Shown here one piece after another: positions 17,390 through 26,159 of a DNA stretch of 64,000 bases. The translations under genes and the position numbers were made by a program. The notes beneath the pieces were generated by a model that was given only the letters and a program-made list of their open reading frames with translations, was not told the DNA's origin and did no database searches. The DNA lies in NCBI GenBank assembly GCA_000242935.3, contig CP007053.1:558001-622000 (forward strand). Direction: 5' to 3'. Position 1 is the first letter of the stretch, and the number at the start of each line of letters is the position of its first letter. The stretch is from Opitutaceae bacterium TAV5. Lineage in GTDB: Bacteria > Verrucomicrobiota > Verrucomicrobiia > Opitutales > Opitutaceae.

Positions 17390-19797
17390 GTGCTCCGGAA
17401 TAGCAATGTCAGAATCCGGTGTCCCGATACGCGTCCGGTCCATGCGCCGGCGACTTCCTTCCATTCCCCCGTGCGCCGGCCCAGGGCATCGGCAGTCGCC
17501 CATTGCCCGATCTTTCCGGGGAGACGGAGCCTCACCCCGGCATCCGTTCCTGCCATTTCCACCAGACGGACGGCAACAGATCCGGCCGGATCATCCGCCT
17601 GGCACAGGGACGTGACCTGCACGGAAGCACTGTCGGCCCCCTCCGGCACAAAACCGTCCCGGTTTTCCTGCACGCGGGCGAGCGGCAGAAGCGGCGAGTT
17701 GAAATCCGCGCCGGCCCGCACCAGCTCCGCCGTGGCGGGTCCGGCGTGCGCCTGCACGGCGTAGTGGAATTCGTGTGGCACGCCGTCCGCGTACGACAGT
17801 TCGCTCGGCGCCTTGTAGTCCATCGCCACCGAACGGAAAAGCGACATGAGGATCGCACCGTCGTCCACCGCATGGCCGGCCGTTCCCCGGTTGAGCACCG
17901 CCAGACCGGCCCCGTTGCCGCCGGGCATGCACAGGTCAACGAAACGCTGGGCCGCATGTTCTCCCGGACCGCGCCCCACCACGCCAAACGGCACCTCGAA
18001 ACGCGCCTCGCCCTCCGTAAACGGCGTGCCGAACACCGCCCGCAGCCGGAAATTTTTCCCGCGCGGGACGAGCCGCGTCCGATACTCGATCCGCGGCAAC
18101 GCCGCGCACAGCCGCACCGTCGTGACAAACTCCGCCGACTGACGCCAGAAAACGACCCGCCCGCGCTGCTCGAACACCAGCGCTTCCGGCCCGGCAAACA
18201 ACACCCGCACCTCCGTGATGGCAGGCCGGAACGGTCCGCAGGTAACGATGTCGTCGCGCGACCCGCGCTCCAGCGGATCGGGTTTGTTCTGCGTGAGCGA
18301 CGATTCGAACCCGCCGCCGTTCAACGGCCCCTCGTGGTTGAGCCACAGGTCGCCACTATCGGGCACCATGGCGATGCTGCCGAACGGCCCCGGCCGCGAA
18401 GACACGCACTCCACGCCCGACTGCGCCTCGATCAGGCTGGCGATGTATCCGTGCGGGTCGAAGCGCGCCCGGTAATGCGGCGTCACGAATTCCTCCGGCA
18501 ACCTTCCGCCAGGTCCGCCCGCCAGGGACGTTGCCGCGCCCGCCGCGGCTTCGCCATGCGCGGGCAACTCCAGCAACGCCGGCCGTGCCCCGCCGCCGGA
18601 GCGGTCCCCGATCCATGCCGTGCGCGCAAAGCTGCAACCGTTGAACCAGCCCGCGACAGCGGCACCTCCGCCTGCCGCCGCCTCCGCATCCACTCCGCCG
18701 ATACGCGACTCCATTCCGGCGAGGCCGCGTTCCAGTCCGGCAAACTCGTCGAGGGCATCCTGCAAGGCCCCGTCGGCGATCGTACCGCAAATCGTGTCAT
18801 GGAATTGCTGTTTGAGGAGCAGTTTCCACAGCGGATCAAAATCGGTCTTCCGGCCGCGCAGCGCCGCCAGTTTTTCCAGTGCCAGCAGGCGCTCCGTGCA
18901 GGCGCGGTTGGCGAGCTTCAGGCGGATGTTGCTCGTGAAGGCGCCGGTGAGGGCGCTGTTGAACTCGCCCTCCACGACGGGCAACGCCGCCTCGCCTGCC
19001 GTCGCCCGCGCCTCGAAAAACGCTTCGAGCGAACTGAATTTCACTGGCAGGCCGGCTTCACGCAGTTTTCCGGCCACGGCCGGACCGCTGGCCTGCGGAA
19101 ACGCCATGTCCCCGCCGTTGCAAACGAGCTGGTCACTTTCCGCCCCGCGCGCCGAGTAGCTGTCGAGCTGTGCCACCAGCTCGGCCAGACTGCCGGCGCT
19201 GGTATTGGAAAAACGGAGTTCCTCCGCATTGATCGCGGCCGCCCCGGTCGGAAACCGCAAGTTTGCATAGCCGCGCGCCAGCCACCGGGCGGGCACCTCG
19301 CTCCCGTCGAGGCCGCGCCAGACAAAATCCGCCTGCTGCACCTCCGGCCGCATGCAGCGCCAGAAAACGTATCTGGAATAGCCGGACTCCCGCGCCAGTT
19401 GCGGCATCTGCGGAGGATGTCCCCAGCAATCGGCGATCCAGCACACGCGCGGTTCGCCGCCCAGTTTTTCGGCGATCCATGCCTTGCCGATCCGCACCTG
19501 CCGGAGCAGTGACTCGCCGTCGGGCAGATTGAGATCGGGCACCGTCCACATCCCCGGCGCGACCGTCAGCCGGCCCGCGTCGTAAAACCGTTTCAGGGCG
19601 AACCGCCGGTCAGTGCGTTTTTCCCAGTACCAGTCGAGCAGGTAAACCTGCTCGATCATGAACGTGTAGTCCGGCTCCGCGGTCAGGATGCGCAAGGCCT
19701 CGTCGATGATCTTCTCGCAGTCGGCCAGGTACTCGTCGCACCGTCTCAGGTAGGCGATGTCGTGATGAAACGTGGGTAACAGGTGGAGCGTGCGCAT
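17374..19797 (-). CDS. glycoside hydrolase family 38 alpha-mannosidase-like protein
   Basis: An 807-residue retaining alpha-mannosidase candidate. The zinc-site pair His-x-Asp appears as HHDIAYL (residues 11-17), and the catalytic Asp with its HxxxxP tail as IADCWGHPPQMPQLARESGY (Asp123). EFVTPHYRARFDPHGYIASL in the C-terminal half is the GH38 beta-sandwich region (NxxxxxxxxxxG variant). No signal peptide, so it probably acts in the cytoplasm on imported mannosides. The longer frame starts at a TTG; ATG 19797 starts directly on the first strand. It is the last gene of the minus-strand glycan locus and overlaps DUF3108 by 16 bases. Confidence 0.88.
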   Translation of the reverse strand: MRTLHLLPTFHHDIAYLRRCDEYLADCEKIIDEALRILTAEPDYTFMIEQVYLLDWYWEKRTDRRFALKRFYDAGRLTVAPGMWTVPDLNLPDGESLLRQVRIGKAWIAEKLGGEPRVCWIADCWGHPPQMPQLARESGYSRYVFWRCMRPEVQQADFVWRGLDGSEVPARWLARGYANLRFPTGAAAINAEELRFSNTSAGSLAELVAQLDSYSARGAESDQLVCNGGDMAFPQASGPAVAGKLREAGLPVKFSSLEAFFEARATAGEAALPVVEGEFNSALTGAFTSNIRLKLANRACTERLLALEKLAALRGRKTDFDPLWKLLLKQQFHDTICGTIADGALQDALDEFAGLERGLAGMESRIGGVDAEAAAGGGAAVAGWFNGCSFARTAWIGDRSGGGARPALLELPAHGEAAAGAATSLAGGPGGRLPEEFVTPHYRARFDPHGYIASLIEAQSGVECVSSRPGPFGSIAMVPDSGDLWLNHEGPLNGGGFESSLTQNKPDPLERGSRDDIVTCGPFRPAITEVRVLFAGPEALVFEQRGRVVFWRQSAEFVTTVRLCAALPRIEYRTRLVPRGKNFRLRAVFGTPFTEGEARFEVPFGVVGRGPGEHAAQRFVDLCMPGGNGAGLAVLNRGTAGHAVDDGAILMSLFRSVAMDYKAPSELSYADGVPHEFHYAVQAHAGPATAELVRAGADFNSPLLPLARVQENRDGFVPEGADSASVQVTSLCQADDPAGSVAVRLVEMAGTDAGVRLRLPGKIGQWATADALGRRTGEWKEVAGAWTGRVSGHRILTLLFRSTHPSA

Positions 19798-20008
19798 GGC
19801 AGCAGTCTGTTCGTGCAAATTCCCCGGCAGTTGTCAGGACAATTCGCAGGTACGATCCGGAAGCCCGCACGATTCCAGGGCAGTCGGGACAGGGTGACCG
19901 TCAGCGGACATCGTCGAGATCCTCCCGGGCAAAACCGCCGGACAACCCGATGGAATGGCGGAGTTTTCAGGCTGTAGCGCGCCGACAGCGGCGCGCCAGC
20001 CCCCATCG

Positions 20009-20767
20009 TTATTCGACGAGGAGATTGCTGTACTTCAGTTCGCCGATTTTTTTCACGGCCACGTGACCGTCGACAAAGAGGAATTTGGCGGCGGTGTTGC
20101 CGCGCACGCGCCAGCGGATGTAGCCCGTTTTGTTGTTGTCTTTGGTCAATCCGGCAGAGGCGGGGACCGGGTCGTCGGGATTGCCGCTGTAATCGGCCAG
20201 CCGGGTCGTGCTGATTTTAACGCCGCCTACCGTGCCGATGCTGGCTCCCGCCCCGCCTCCGTCGGCCTGGGAACCGTCCATGATGATGGCCAGGCGCGCG
20301 GGGTCGGTGATGGAACCCAGCTTTACTTGCGGCGTTGCCGGAGGGTTTCCGCTCGTGGAAGGCATCAGCCCGCCATGCGCCGAGAAATGCAAACTGCCGC
20401 CGGGCACCGTGGCCGACGGGTCTTTGAAAACGTCGTTGTAATGATTCAGCGACGAGTCGCTGCCGTGGTAGGTTTGGCGGGTGTTGTCGAGGTAGCCGGA
20501 GAGGGTAAGCGCGAAGACGGTGTTTTGTCCGCCCGCGCCCGAGAGATAGGAATACGGCAACTGGTCCCGGTTGTTGGCGGCATAGAGGGTGAGGGCCGCG
20601 CCGATTTGCCGGAGGTTGGAGATGCCTTTGGCTATCTTTGCCGATTCCCGCACCTTCGAGACGACCGGCAGGATGATCGCCGCCAGGATACCGATAATGA
20701 CAATGACCGTGAGGAGTTCGACCAGGGTAAAGGCTCCGCGCCGTTTTTTCGTGTAGTTTATGCTCAT
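20009..20767 (-). CDS. type II/IV pseudopilin-like protein
   Basis: A 252-residue protein with a class III prepilin leader: basic MSINYTKKRRG followed by AFTLVELLTVIVIIGILAAI, where cleavage would occur after Gly11 and the Glu at +5 is conserved. The soluble part (SNLRQIGAALTLYAANNRDQLPYSY) matches the H-x9-DG-type pseudopilins that are abundant in Verrucomicrobia and Planctomycetes. It starts 6 bases after the stop of the hydrolase gene upstream, so the two are co-transcribed. The role is unknown. No pilus assembly genes are nearby, so it would need a secretion or pilus machine encoded elsewhere. Confidence 0.88.
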   Translation of the reverse strand: MSINYTKKRRGAFTLVELLTVIVIIGILAAIILPVVSKVRESAKIAKGISNLRQIGAALTLYAANNRDQLPYSYLSGAGGQNTVFALTLSGYLDNTRQTYHGSDSSLNHYNDVFKDPSATVPGGSLHFSAHGGLMPSTSGNPPATPQVKLGSITDPARLAIIMDGSQADGGGAGASIGTVGGVKISTTRLADYSGNPDDPVPASAGLTKDNNKTGYIRWRVRGNTAAKFLFVDGHVAVKKIGELKYSNLLVE

Positions 20768-20773
20768 GACATT

Positions 20774-22135
20774 TCAGGGTTTTGATTCCTCGACGAGGAA
20801 GGGAATATTCTGCGTCGCTCCGCCGCCGCGTCCGTCACGGACGAAGACGAACAGGCGGTAGGCTCCGGGTTTGTCGGGAGCGCGCACCTTCACGGAAGGC
20901 CCCGTCCTCCCGGCGGCGGCACCGCCGACGATGCAGCCGTCGATGGTGGGCGGCACTTTCTCGCGGTTGCCCTCGGCCCACTTCTCGCCGCTCTCGCGGA
21001 TGACCTTCCATTCGAAGGCAAGTGGATCGTTTTCGGGGTCGCCGGCCTTGACCCCGGCGGCAAATGTCGCTCCCGGAGGCACGGCTTTCATGGCGAGCTC
21101 CGATGTCATCGCTTCGATGCGGGGGCTGCGATTGGCCGGCCAGCGGTTTTGGTAAACATACGAAATGTGGTCCACCGCCGGGGTTTTCTCGCCGGTTTCC
21201 AGAAACATGCCATACCACGTTCCGGTGATTTCCTGTTTGTATCCCCAGACGAAACACACCGCGCCGAGAAAACGCCCTTTCGGATCGGCGCTCGCTCCAC
21301 GGTAGCCCCGCGCGTAGTTTGCGGCCTTGGCTTCGCTGCCCGGTTCGACCGGCGCGCCCCATTTTGTCTTCGGCACTTCCCAGTGTCCGCGAGGACCGAA
21401 CTCGGTAAGGATGAACGGACGAATCCAGCCAGCCGCGTCGAGTCTTCCGGGAAGAGCGGCCGCCCCGCCGTAGGTATTCACGCCAAGGATATCGAGCTCG
21501 GGATAATAGTCGTGGATGGCCTTGATTTTCCAGGCGCCCGAGCCGGCGATCACCGTCATCACGGGATGGTGCGGGTCTTCCTCTTTTATGATGCGGGCGA
21601 GCACGTCGAGTTCGCGCCAGAATTCGGGATGCACTTCCTTCGTGCGCGGCCCCTCGGCCTCGTTGCCCAGTCCCCAGATGAGGAGCGCCGGATGGTCGCG
21701 GAAGGCGCGCACCGTGGCACGGATGGTGTCGCGCTGGCGTTGCAGGTCGGCCGGGTTGGCGTAGCTGAAGCCGGCGCTTTCGCGGTGGAGGTTGAGCCCC
21801 CGGATGAAAACCAGTCCCCTGGCATAAGCTTCGTCCATCTGTTTGCGGATCTCGGCGACCGCCGCGGGATCGGAAGGATTGCCCGAACTGTAGGTGCGGA
21901 GAGTGTTGGCTCCGCAAGCCACGGCCAGTTCCTGGTCGGTCAGGCGACCCACGCCGAAGACCTGAAACGGTTGGCCGTTGCGCAGGAGCTGCCAGCGGCC
22001 ATCGCCAGCCTGCCGCAGTTCGACACGGGAAGGCTGCGTCGCCGGTGGCGAGGAAACCGGCTCACCGGCAAGGAGGTTGCCTGCAACCGCCAGAATGGCG
22101 GCGAGGAGCAGACGATAAAAGCGCATGGGATACAT
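20774..22135 (-). CDS. secreted clan GH-A glycoside hydrolase (GH2/GH5-like TIM barrel)
   Basis: A 453-residue exported enzyme. The signal peptide MYPMRFYRLLLAAILAVAGNLLAG starts at ATG 22135 (a second ATG at 22126 also works; the frame extends to 22195 but lacks a better start). The acid/base Glu is in LIWGLGNEAEG (Glu159) and the nucleophile Glu in FILTEFGPRG (Glu245), the pairing expected of a (beta/alpha)8 clan-A hydrolase. A C-terminal beta-sandwich (about 350-450, ending GAYRLFVFVRDGRGG) resembles an Ig/PKD-type module. Substrate not readable; neighbours suggest a mannose- or glucose-containing glycan. It is coupled to the pseudopilin 6 bases downstream. Confidence 0.85.
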   Translation of the reverse strand: MYPMRFYRLLLAAILAVAGNLLAGEPVSSPPATQPSRVELRQAGDGRWQLLRNGQPFQVFGVGRLTDQELAVACGANTLRTYSSGNPSDPAAVAEIRKQMDEAYARGLVFIRGLNLHRESAGFSYANPADLQRQRDTIRATVRAFRDHPALLIWGLGNEAEGPRTKEVHPEFWRELDVLARIIKEEDPHHPVMTVIAGSGAWKIKAIHDYYPELDILGVNTYGGAAALPGRLDAAGWIRPFILTEFGPRGHWEVPKTKWGAPVEPGSEAKAANYARGYRGASADPKGRFLGAVCFVWGYKQEITGTWYGMFLETGEKTPAVDHISYVYQNRWPANRSPRIEAMTSELAMKAVPPGATFAAGVKAGDPENDPLAFEWKVIRESGEKWAEGNREKVPPTIDGCIVGGAAAGRTGPSVKVRAPDKPGAYRLFVFVRDGRGGGATQNIPFLVEESKP

Positions 22136-22155
22136 GGAAAGTGATAGTCCGGTGC

Positions 22156-22971
22156 TCAGTTTTGGCGACGGAGGCGAATGGCCAGAGCGGCGCACCCGAG
22201 CGCGCCGATGCCGGCAAGCGTTGCGACGGCGGCCGGCTCGGGAACGGTCGATGTCACCACTACGTCGTCGATGGCAAAGCGGGCGTTGTTGTTTCCCGAA
22301 CCGATATAGAACATGCCAAAGGTGTCGAAATTGCCGCTGGCCCTGAGACCGGTGACAGACGCATCGCCGACAGTGGCGGTGACCTCCATGCCCGTGGAGA
22401 GCAGCGTCAGGGTAAGGGAGGCATCATACCAGACGTTGGCGGCGAAGGCGTCGGCAGCGGTCGTGCTGGAAGTGGCAGTGATGGCGTTAGCCGATCCGGA
22501 GCCCGGGTCGTTGGAGGTGTCACCATCACGGCTGATGCTCAGGCTGTTGCCCCCCGCCGCAACCGTGGAAAAATATCCGTTGTCGGATGTCCCGTCCTGA
22601 TTCCCTCCCGCGTACTGGAACAGGCCGAAGCGGACGTTGCTGGTTGTCGCCGTGAACATCAGCCTGAACGAGACGGTGATGGTCTCCCCGACCGGAAGCG
22701 TGACCGGCGAGGAAAGCAGATGATAGACGCCACGGAAGGCAACGTTGGATGAAACGTGGAGATATGAGTTGACCGTGTTGCCACCCCCGTCCTGTTCCGT
22801 CGCGACCGTAACCGTGGCCGGATTGGTGGCCAGATAACTGGTCCACCCCGAGGGGGTGCCGTTTTCGAAATCGGCATCGAGCAGCGTCACCGCCTGTGCG
22901 ACGGAAATGCAGGCAAAAACGGACAGTCCGGCAAGGAACGGGCGGAGGCGGATACAGAGGTTGGTTTTCAT
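22156..22971 (-). CDS. PEP-CTERM sorting domain protein, LamG/beta-sandwich type
   Basis: A 271-residue exported protein: signal peptide at residues 1-27 (ending SVAQA), a jelly-roll-like body rich in Gly, Ser and Thr, and a C-terminal sorting signal VPEPAAVATLAGIGALGCAALAIRLRRQN region with the PEP motif, a hydrophobic helix and a basic end (about 242-271). Proteins of this type are cleaved by an exosortase and placed on the cell surface or into exopolysaccharide. The gene lies 20 bases upstream of the clan-A hydrolase start on the same strand. The body may bind carbohydrate, but this is inference. Confidence 0.9.
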   Translation of the reverse strand: MKTNLCIRLRPFLAGLSVFACISVAQAVTLLDADFENGTPSGWTSYLATNPATVTVATEQDGGGNTVNSYLHVSSNVAFRGVYHLLSSPVTLPVGETITVSFRLMFTATTSNVRFGLFQYAGGNQDGTSDNGYFSTVAAGGNSLSISRDGDTSNDPGSGSANAITATSSTTAADAFAANVWYDASLTLTLLSTGMEVTATVGDASVTGLRASGNFDTFGMFYIGSGNNNARFAIDDVVVTSTVPEPAAVATLAGIGALGCAALAIRLRRQN

Positions 22972-23020
22972 AATGCGGGATTGATCGGGATTCGGTTGTC
23001 GGCGGGAGAAAAGAGGGGTG

Positions 23021-23275
23021 TCAGCGTGCCGGGGTGGCGCTTGTGCGGTTCACCCGTACATCGCGGATGGCAAACCTCGGGTTGTTGTTGCCCGAGCCGG
23101 CGTACACGGAGCCGAACCGGGAAATCATTTCGCCGATGATTTCTCCGGAATGCACTGTGCCGTCCGCGAAATCCGTTTTCAGGATTTCGTCCGCAGGCAG
23201 CCGCACGCCGGACGCCGCCAGCAGGCAGGCCAGGGAAACAAGGGAGAATATCCGAAAGGGCAATCCGGGGGTCAT
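23021..23275 (-). pseudogene. short decayed paralogue of the neighbouring PEP-CTERM protein
   Basis: An 84-residue frame with its own signal peptide (MTPGLPFRIFSLVSLACLLAASGVRLPAD). It then has only ~50 residues, of which FGSVYAGSGNNNPRFAIRDVRVNRT parallels FGMFYIGSGNNNARFAIDDVVVTST near the end of the next gene. The central beta-sandwich is absent, and the protein stops where the PEP-CTERM signal should follow (TSATPAR). It therefore looks like an internally deleted, end-truncated copy. It may still be translated; the ATG at 23275 is the natural start. Confidence 0.6.
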
Positions 23276-23318
23276 GGAAAACACGCTACCGGGCGCGGTA
23301 CGTCCAACAAGATTGACG

Positions 23319-23339
23319 TTACTCAAACTATCGAGTGAA
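23319..23339. promoter_or_regulatory. candidate LacI-type operator
   Basis: TTACTC-N8-GAGTGAA is an imperfect palindrome lying between the divergent LacI gene and the PEP-CTERM/hydrolase genes. It overlaps sequence just behind a TTGACG hexamer (23313-23318). The position suits autoregulation and control of the divergent locus; the palindrome alone is weak evidence. Confidence 0.3.
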
Positions 23340-23357
23340 TGGACGCCATCATTCATC

Positions 23358-24473
23358 ATGACCCCGCGGATCACCCTCAAGATGATCGCGAACCGGGCCG
23401 GCGTGCATTTCTCGACCGTCTCGCTCGCGCTCAACAACCATCCGAGCATCCCTGCCGCCACGCGCGAGCGATTGCAGGTGCTCGCACGCGAGATGGGCTA
23501 CCGGCCCGACCCCGTGCTCGCGTCGCTCGTCGCCTACCGCATGCAGCAACAAAAACCGTCCATGCACGGCGTGCTCGCCTGGGTGGACATGTGGCCGGAG
23601 GGCCTTGTCGGCGGGCGCCGCCTCTATCCCGCGCTCTGGGCCGGGGCCACGGAGCGGGCGGAAAGCCTCGGCTGGAAACTGGAAGAATTTCGCACCGCTC
23701 ATTCGGGGCTGTCTCCGGAACGGTTGTCAAGGATGCTGCGCTCGCGCGGCATCGACGGCCTGCTCGTCGCGCCGATGCCGGGCGAAGGCGCCGCCCTCGC
23801 TCTGGACTGGCCGGCGTTTTCCGTCATTACGGTGGGCATCACCCTCACCTCGCCGCGCCTGCACCGGGTGATGCCTCATCACGTCCATAACATGCAGATT
23901 CTCATGCGCGAACTGCGCGCGCTCGGCTACCGGCGCCCGGCCTTCGTGCTCGACCGGACGATCAACGAACGCACCCAGCACTACTGGCAGGCGGCCTTTC
24001 TGGATGCCCAGCGGACGTTGCCGCGAACCCACCGGCTGGAACCGCTCATGCAGTCGTTCGACGCCGCCGGGAAAGCCTCCGTGCTCGCCTGGTGCCGGCG
24101 CCATCGACCGGATGTAATCGTCTCCAGCCGCGCTGACGAAACGCTCCGCCTGCTCGAATCAGCGGGTCTGCATGTACCCGGCGACATCGGCGTCGCCAGC
24201 GTGGCCTTCCTGACCGAATCCTGGAAACCCGGCCAACGCCCGCCGTCCGCCACCGCCGGCATCGACGAGCGTTTCGACACCATCGGCGCCACCACGGTCG
24301 ACACCCTCGTCGGCCTCATCCATCGCCACGAACGCGGCGTACCCGCGGAAGCCATGCACATCCTGATCGAGGGACGCTGGTGTCCCGGCCGCACGCTGCG
24401 CACGCAAAATCCACCCGCCTCGCCTGCCCGTCTTTCCGGACCTGCCCATCGCACGACACACGCTCGACGCTGA
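23358..24473 (+). CDS. LacI-family transcriptional regulator
   Basis: A 371-residue repressor/activator. The N-terminal HTH is clear (TLKMIANRAGVHFSTVSLALNNHPSIPAATRERL, with the hinge helix LAREMGYRPDPVLASL), followed by a periplasmic-binding-protein-like sensor domain. The frame is open about 300 bases further upstream through the decayed gene region, but LacI proteins begin a few residues before the HTH, so ATG 23358 is used. It is transcribed away from the PEP-CTERM, hydrolase, pseudopilin and mannosidase genes, which it probably controls in response to a sugar. The sensor kinase gene follows after 44 bases and may share its transcript. Confidence 0.92.
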   Translation: MTPRITLKMIANRAGVHFSTVSLALNNHPSIPAATRERLQVLAREMGYRPDPVLASLVAYRMQQQKPSMHGVLAWVDMWPEGLVGGRRLYPALWAGATERAESLGWKLEEFRTAHSGLSPERLSRMLRSRGIDGLLVAPMPGEGAALALDWPAFSVITVGITLTSPRLHRVMPHHVHNMQILMRELRALGYRRPAFVLDRTINERTQHYWQAAFLDAQRTLPRTHRLEPLMQSFDAAGKASVLAWCRRHRPDVIVSSRADETLRLLESAGLHVPGDIGVASVAFLTESWKPGQRPPSATAGIDERFDTIGATTVDTLVGLIHRHERGVPAEAMHILIEGRWCPGRTLRTQNPPASPARLSGPAHRTTHARR

Positions 24474-24517
24474 AACCGGGTCCGCGTATTCCCGTTACTC
24501 CTGCTCTTCCTTCTCCC

Positions 24518-25996
24518 GTGACCATCCGCACCCGAATTTTTCTCGTTTACCTGCTCATCATCGGAGGCGGTTACCTGTATCTGGTCCTCTGGATACTCGG
24601 CGGCGTCCGGCCGCGCTACCTCGAATCGATGGAGGAATCACTCGTGGATACGGCCAACATCCTCGCTACCATCGTCGAAAACCAGCCCCGCGACGCCGCC
24701 GCCGATCCCCTCTCCGGACCCGCCCTCCACCGGCTGCTCGACACGGCCTGGCAACGCACGCCCAATGCCCAGGTCTACACCATTCTCAAAAACGACATCG
24801 ACCTGCGCATCTACGTCACCGGTGCCGACGGCATCGTCCGCTACGACTCCGACCACGGCCGCGACGAGGGTCAGGACTACTCACGCTGGCTCGACGTTTC
24901 CCGCACGCTGCGCGGCGAATACGGCGCCCGCGCCACCCGCGAACATCCCGAAGACGATTATTCGCTGGCCATCCATGTCGCCGCGCCGGTCCGCGATTCC
25001 GACGGCACGACCATCGGCGTCCTCTCCGTCAGCAAACCCACACGCAACATCAACGAACTCGTCACCGCCGCCTGCAACCGCGTGTTCCTCGCCGGGCTCG
25101 CCGGCGGCGGACTCGTGATTGCCGTCGGCATCGCGTTTTCCGTCTGGATCACCACGCCCGTTCGCCACCTGGCCGCCTACGCCCGTGCCGTCCGCGACGG
25201 GCGCCCCGCCAGCCTTCCGAAACGCCTCGCCGGCCGCGAAGTCAGCGACCTGCGCCGCGCGTTTGACGAGATGCGCACCGCGCTCGAAGGCAAACACTAC
25301 GTCGAACGCTACACGCAGATGCTCGCCCACGAAATCAAGGCGCCGCTCTCCGCCATCCGCGGCGCCGCCGAGCTCCTCGCGGATGACCGCGGCGCGATGC
25401 CCGCGGACCAGCGCGCGCGGTTTCTGGAAAACATCCGGCGCGAATCCGCCCGCATCCAGCAGATCGTCGAAAAGCTCCTCCAGCTCGCCGCTCTCGAAGC
25501 CCGCGCCAATCTCGCCGCTCCCGCCCCGGTGGACCTGCACGCGCTCGTGCGGGAAGTCGCGTCCGCCGCCGAACCTGCACGACTCTCCAGACGGATCGAT
25601 CTGGAAATCGTCGGGCCAACGCCAGGATCGTCCGGAGCGACGATCAGCGGTGAAAAATTCCTTCTTGCGCAGGCCATCACCAACCTGCTGCAAAATGCCG
25701 TCGAATTCACTCCCGACGGCGGCGCGATCCGTATCATGATTTCAGATACAAACGGGCACGTCGCGATCGTGATCGAGGATACCGGCCCCGGCATTCCGGA
25801 GTACGCGCTGCCGCAGGTGTTCGAACGTTTTTATTCCCTCCCCCGCCCTGCCAACGGCGCCAAGAGCACCGGACTCGGGCTCAGTTTCGTACGCGAAGTC
25901 GCGCATCTGCATGATGGCGATATCACCTTGGAAAACCTCGCCGGCCCGGACGGCGAGCGCCGCGGTTGCCGGGCGACGTTGCGCCTGGCGAAGTGA
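24518..25996 (+). CDS. creC: CreC-like sensor histidine kinase
   Basis: A 492-residue inner-membrane kinase with a GTG start. TM1 is at residues 7-27 (IFLVYLLIIGGGYLYLVLWIL). A periplasmic CreC-type sensor domain (ESMEESLVDTANILATIVE) follows, then TM2 near 188-210, HAMP, the H-box MLAHEIKAPLSAIRGAAELL (His271), the N-box ITNLLQNAVEFTP, G1 EDTGPGIPE and G2 STGLGLSF. The early stretch SLVDTANILA resembles E. coli CreC as recalled. The partner would be the CreB-like regulator 8.2 kb upstream. A dispersed palindromic element begins 2 bases after the stop. Confidence 0.87.
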   Translation: MTIRTRIFLVYLLIIGGGYLYLVLWILGGVRPRYLESMEESLVDTANILATIVENQPRDAAADPLSGPALHRLLDTAWQRTPNAQVYTILKNDIDLRIYVTGADGIVRYDSDHGRDEGQDYSRWLDVSRTLRGEYGARATREHPEDDYSLAIHVAAPVRDSDGTTIGVLSVSKPTRNINELVTAACNRVFLAGLAGGGLVIAVGIAFSVWITTPVRHLAAYARAVRDGRPASLPKRLAGREVSDLRRAFDEMRTALEGKHYVERYTQMLAHEIKAPLSAIRGAAELLADDRGAMPADQRARFLENIRRESARIQQIVEKLLQLAALEARANLAAPAPVDLHALVREVASAAEPARLSRRIDLEIVGPTPGSSGATISGEKFLLAQAITNLLQNAVEFTPDGGAIRIMISDTNGHVAIVIEDTGPGIPEYALPQVFERFYSLPRPANGAKSTGLGLSFVREVAHLHDGDITLENLAGPDGERRGCRATLRLAK

Positions 25997-25997
25997 C

Positions 25998-26151
25998 GGA
26001 GCGGCGGCATTCCTGCCGCTGCGACGAGGCGTGACGCGCCTCGCCCCTTGCCGGTGCAAGCCACAAAATATCCCAAACCGGCGACACTTCGCGTCGTCTG
26101 CAGCGGCAGGTACCGAGGCCGAAGGCCGACAGCCCGCCATGCCGCCGCTCC
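25998..26151. repeat. dispersed palindromic element, copy 2 (GGAG...CTCC)
   Basis: Starts GGAGCGGCGGCATTCC and ends GCCATGCCGCCGCTCC. It shares both ends with the inverted copy at 9415-9604. It includes the hairpin GCGGC-ATTCCT-GCCGC and the stem-loop GAGGCG-TGA-CGCGCCTC. It fills the gap between creC and the convergent phosphodiesterase gene, ending 8 bases from the latter's stop. Confidence 0.85.
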
Positions 26152-26159
26152 ACTCCTTT

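Noticed and set aside
17419-19512. 697-residue frame antisense to the GH38 gene
   Set aside because: Shadow of the GH38 gene; Arg/Pro/His-rich composition.
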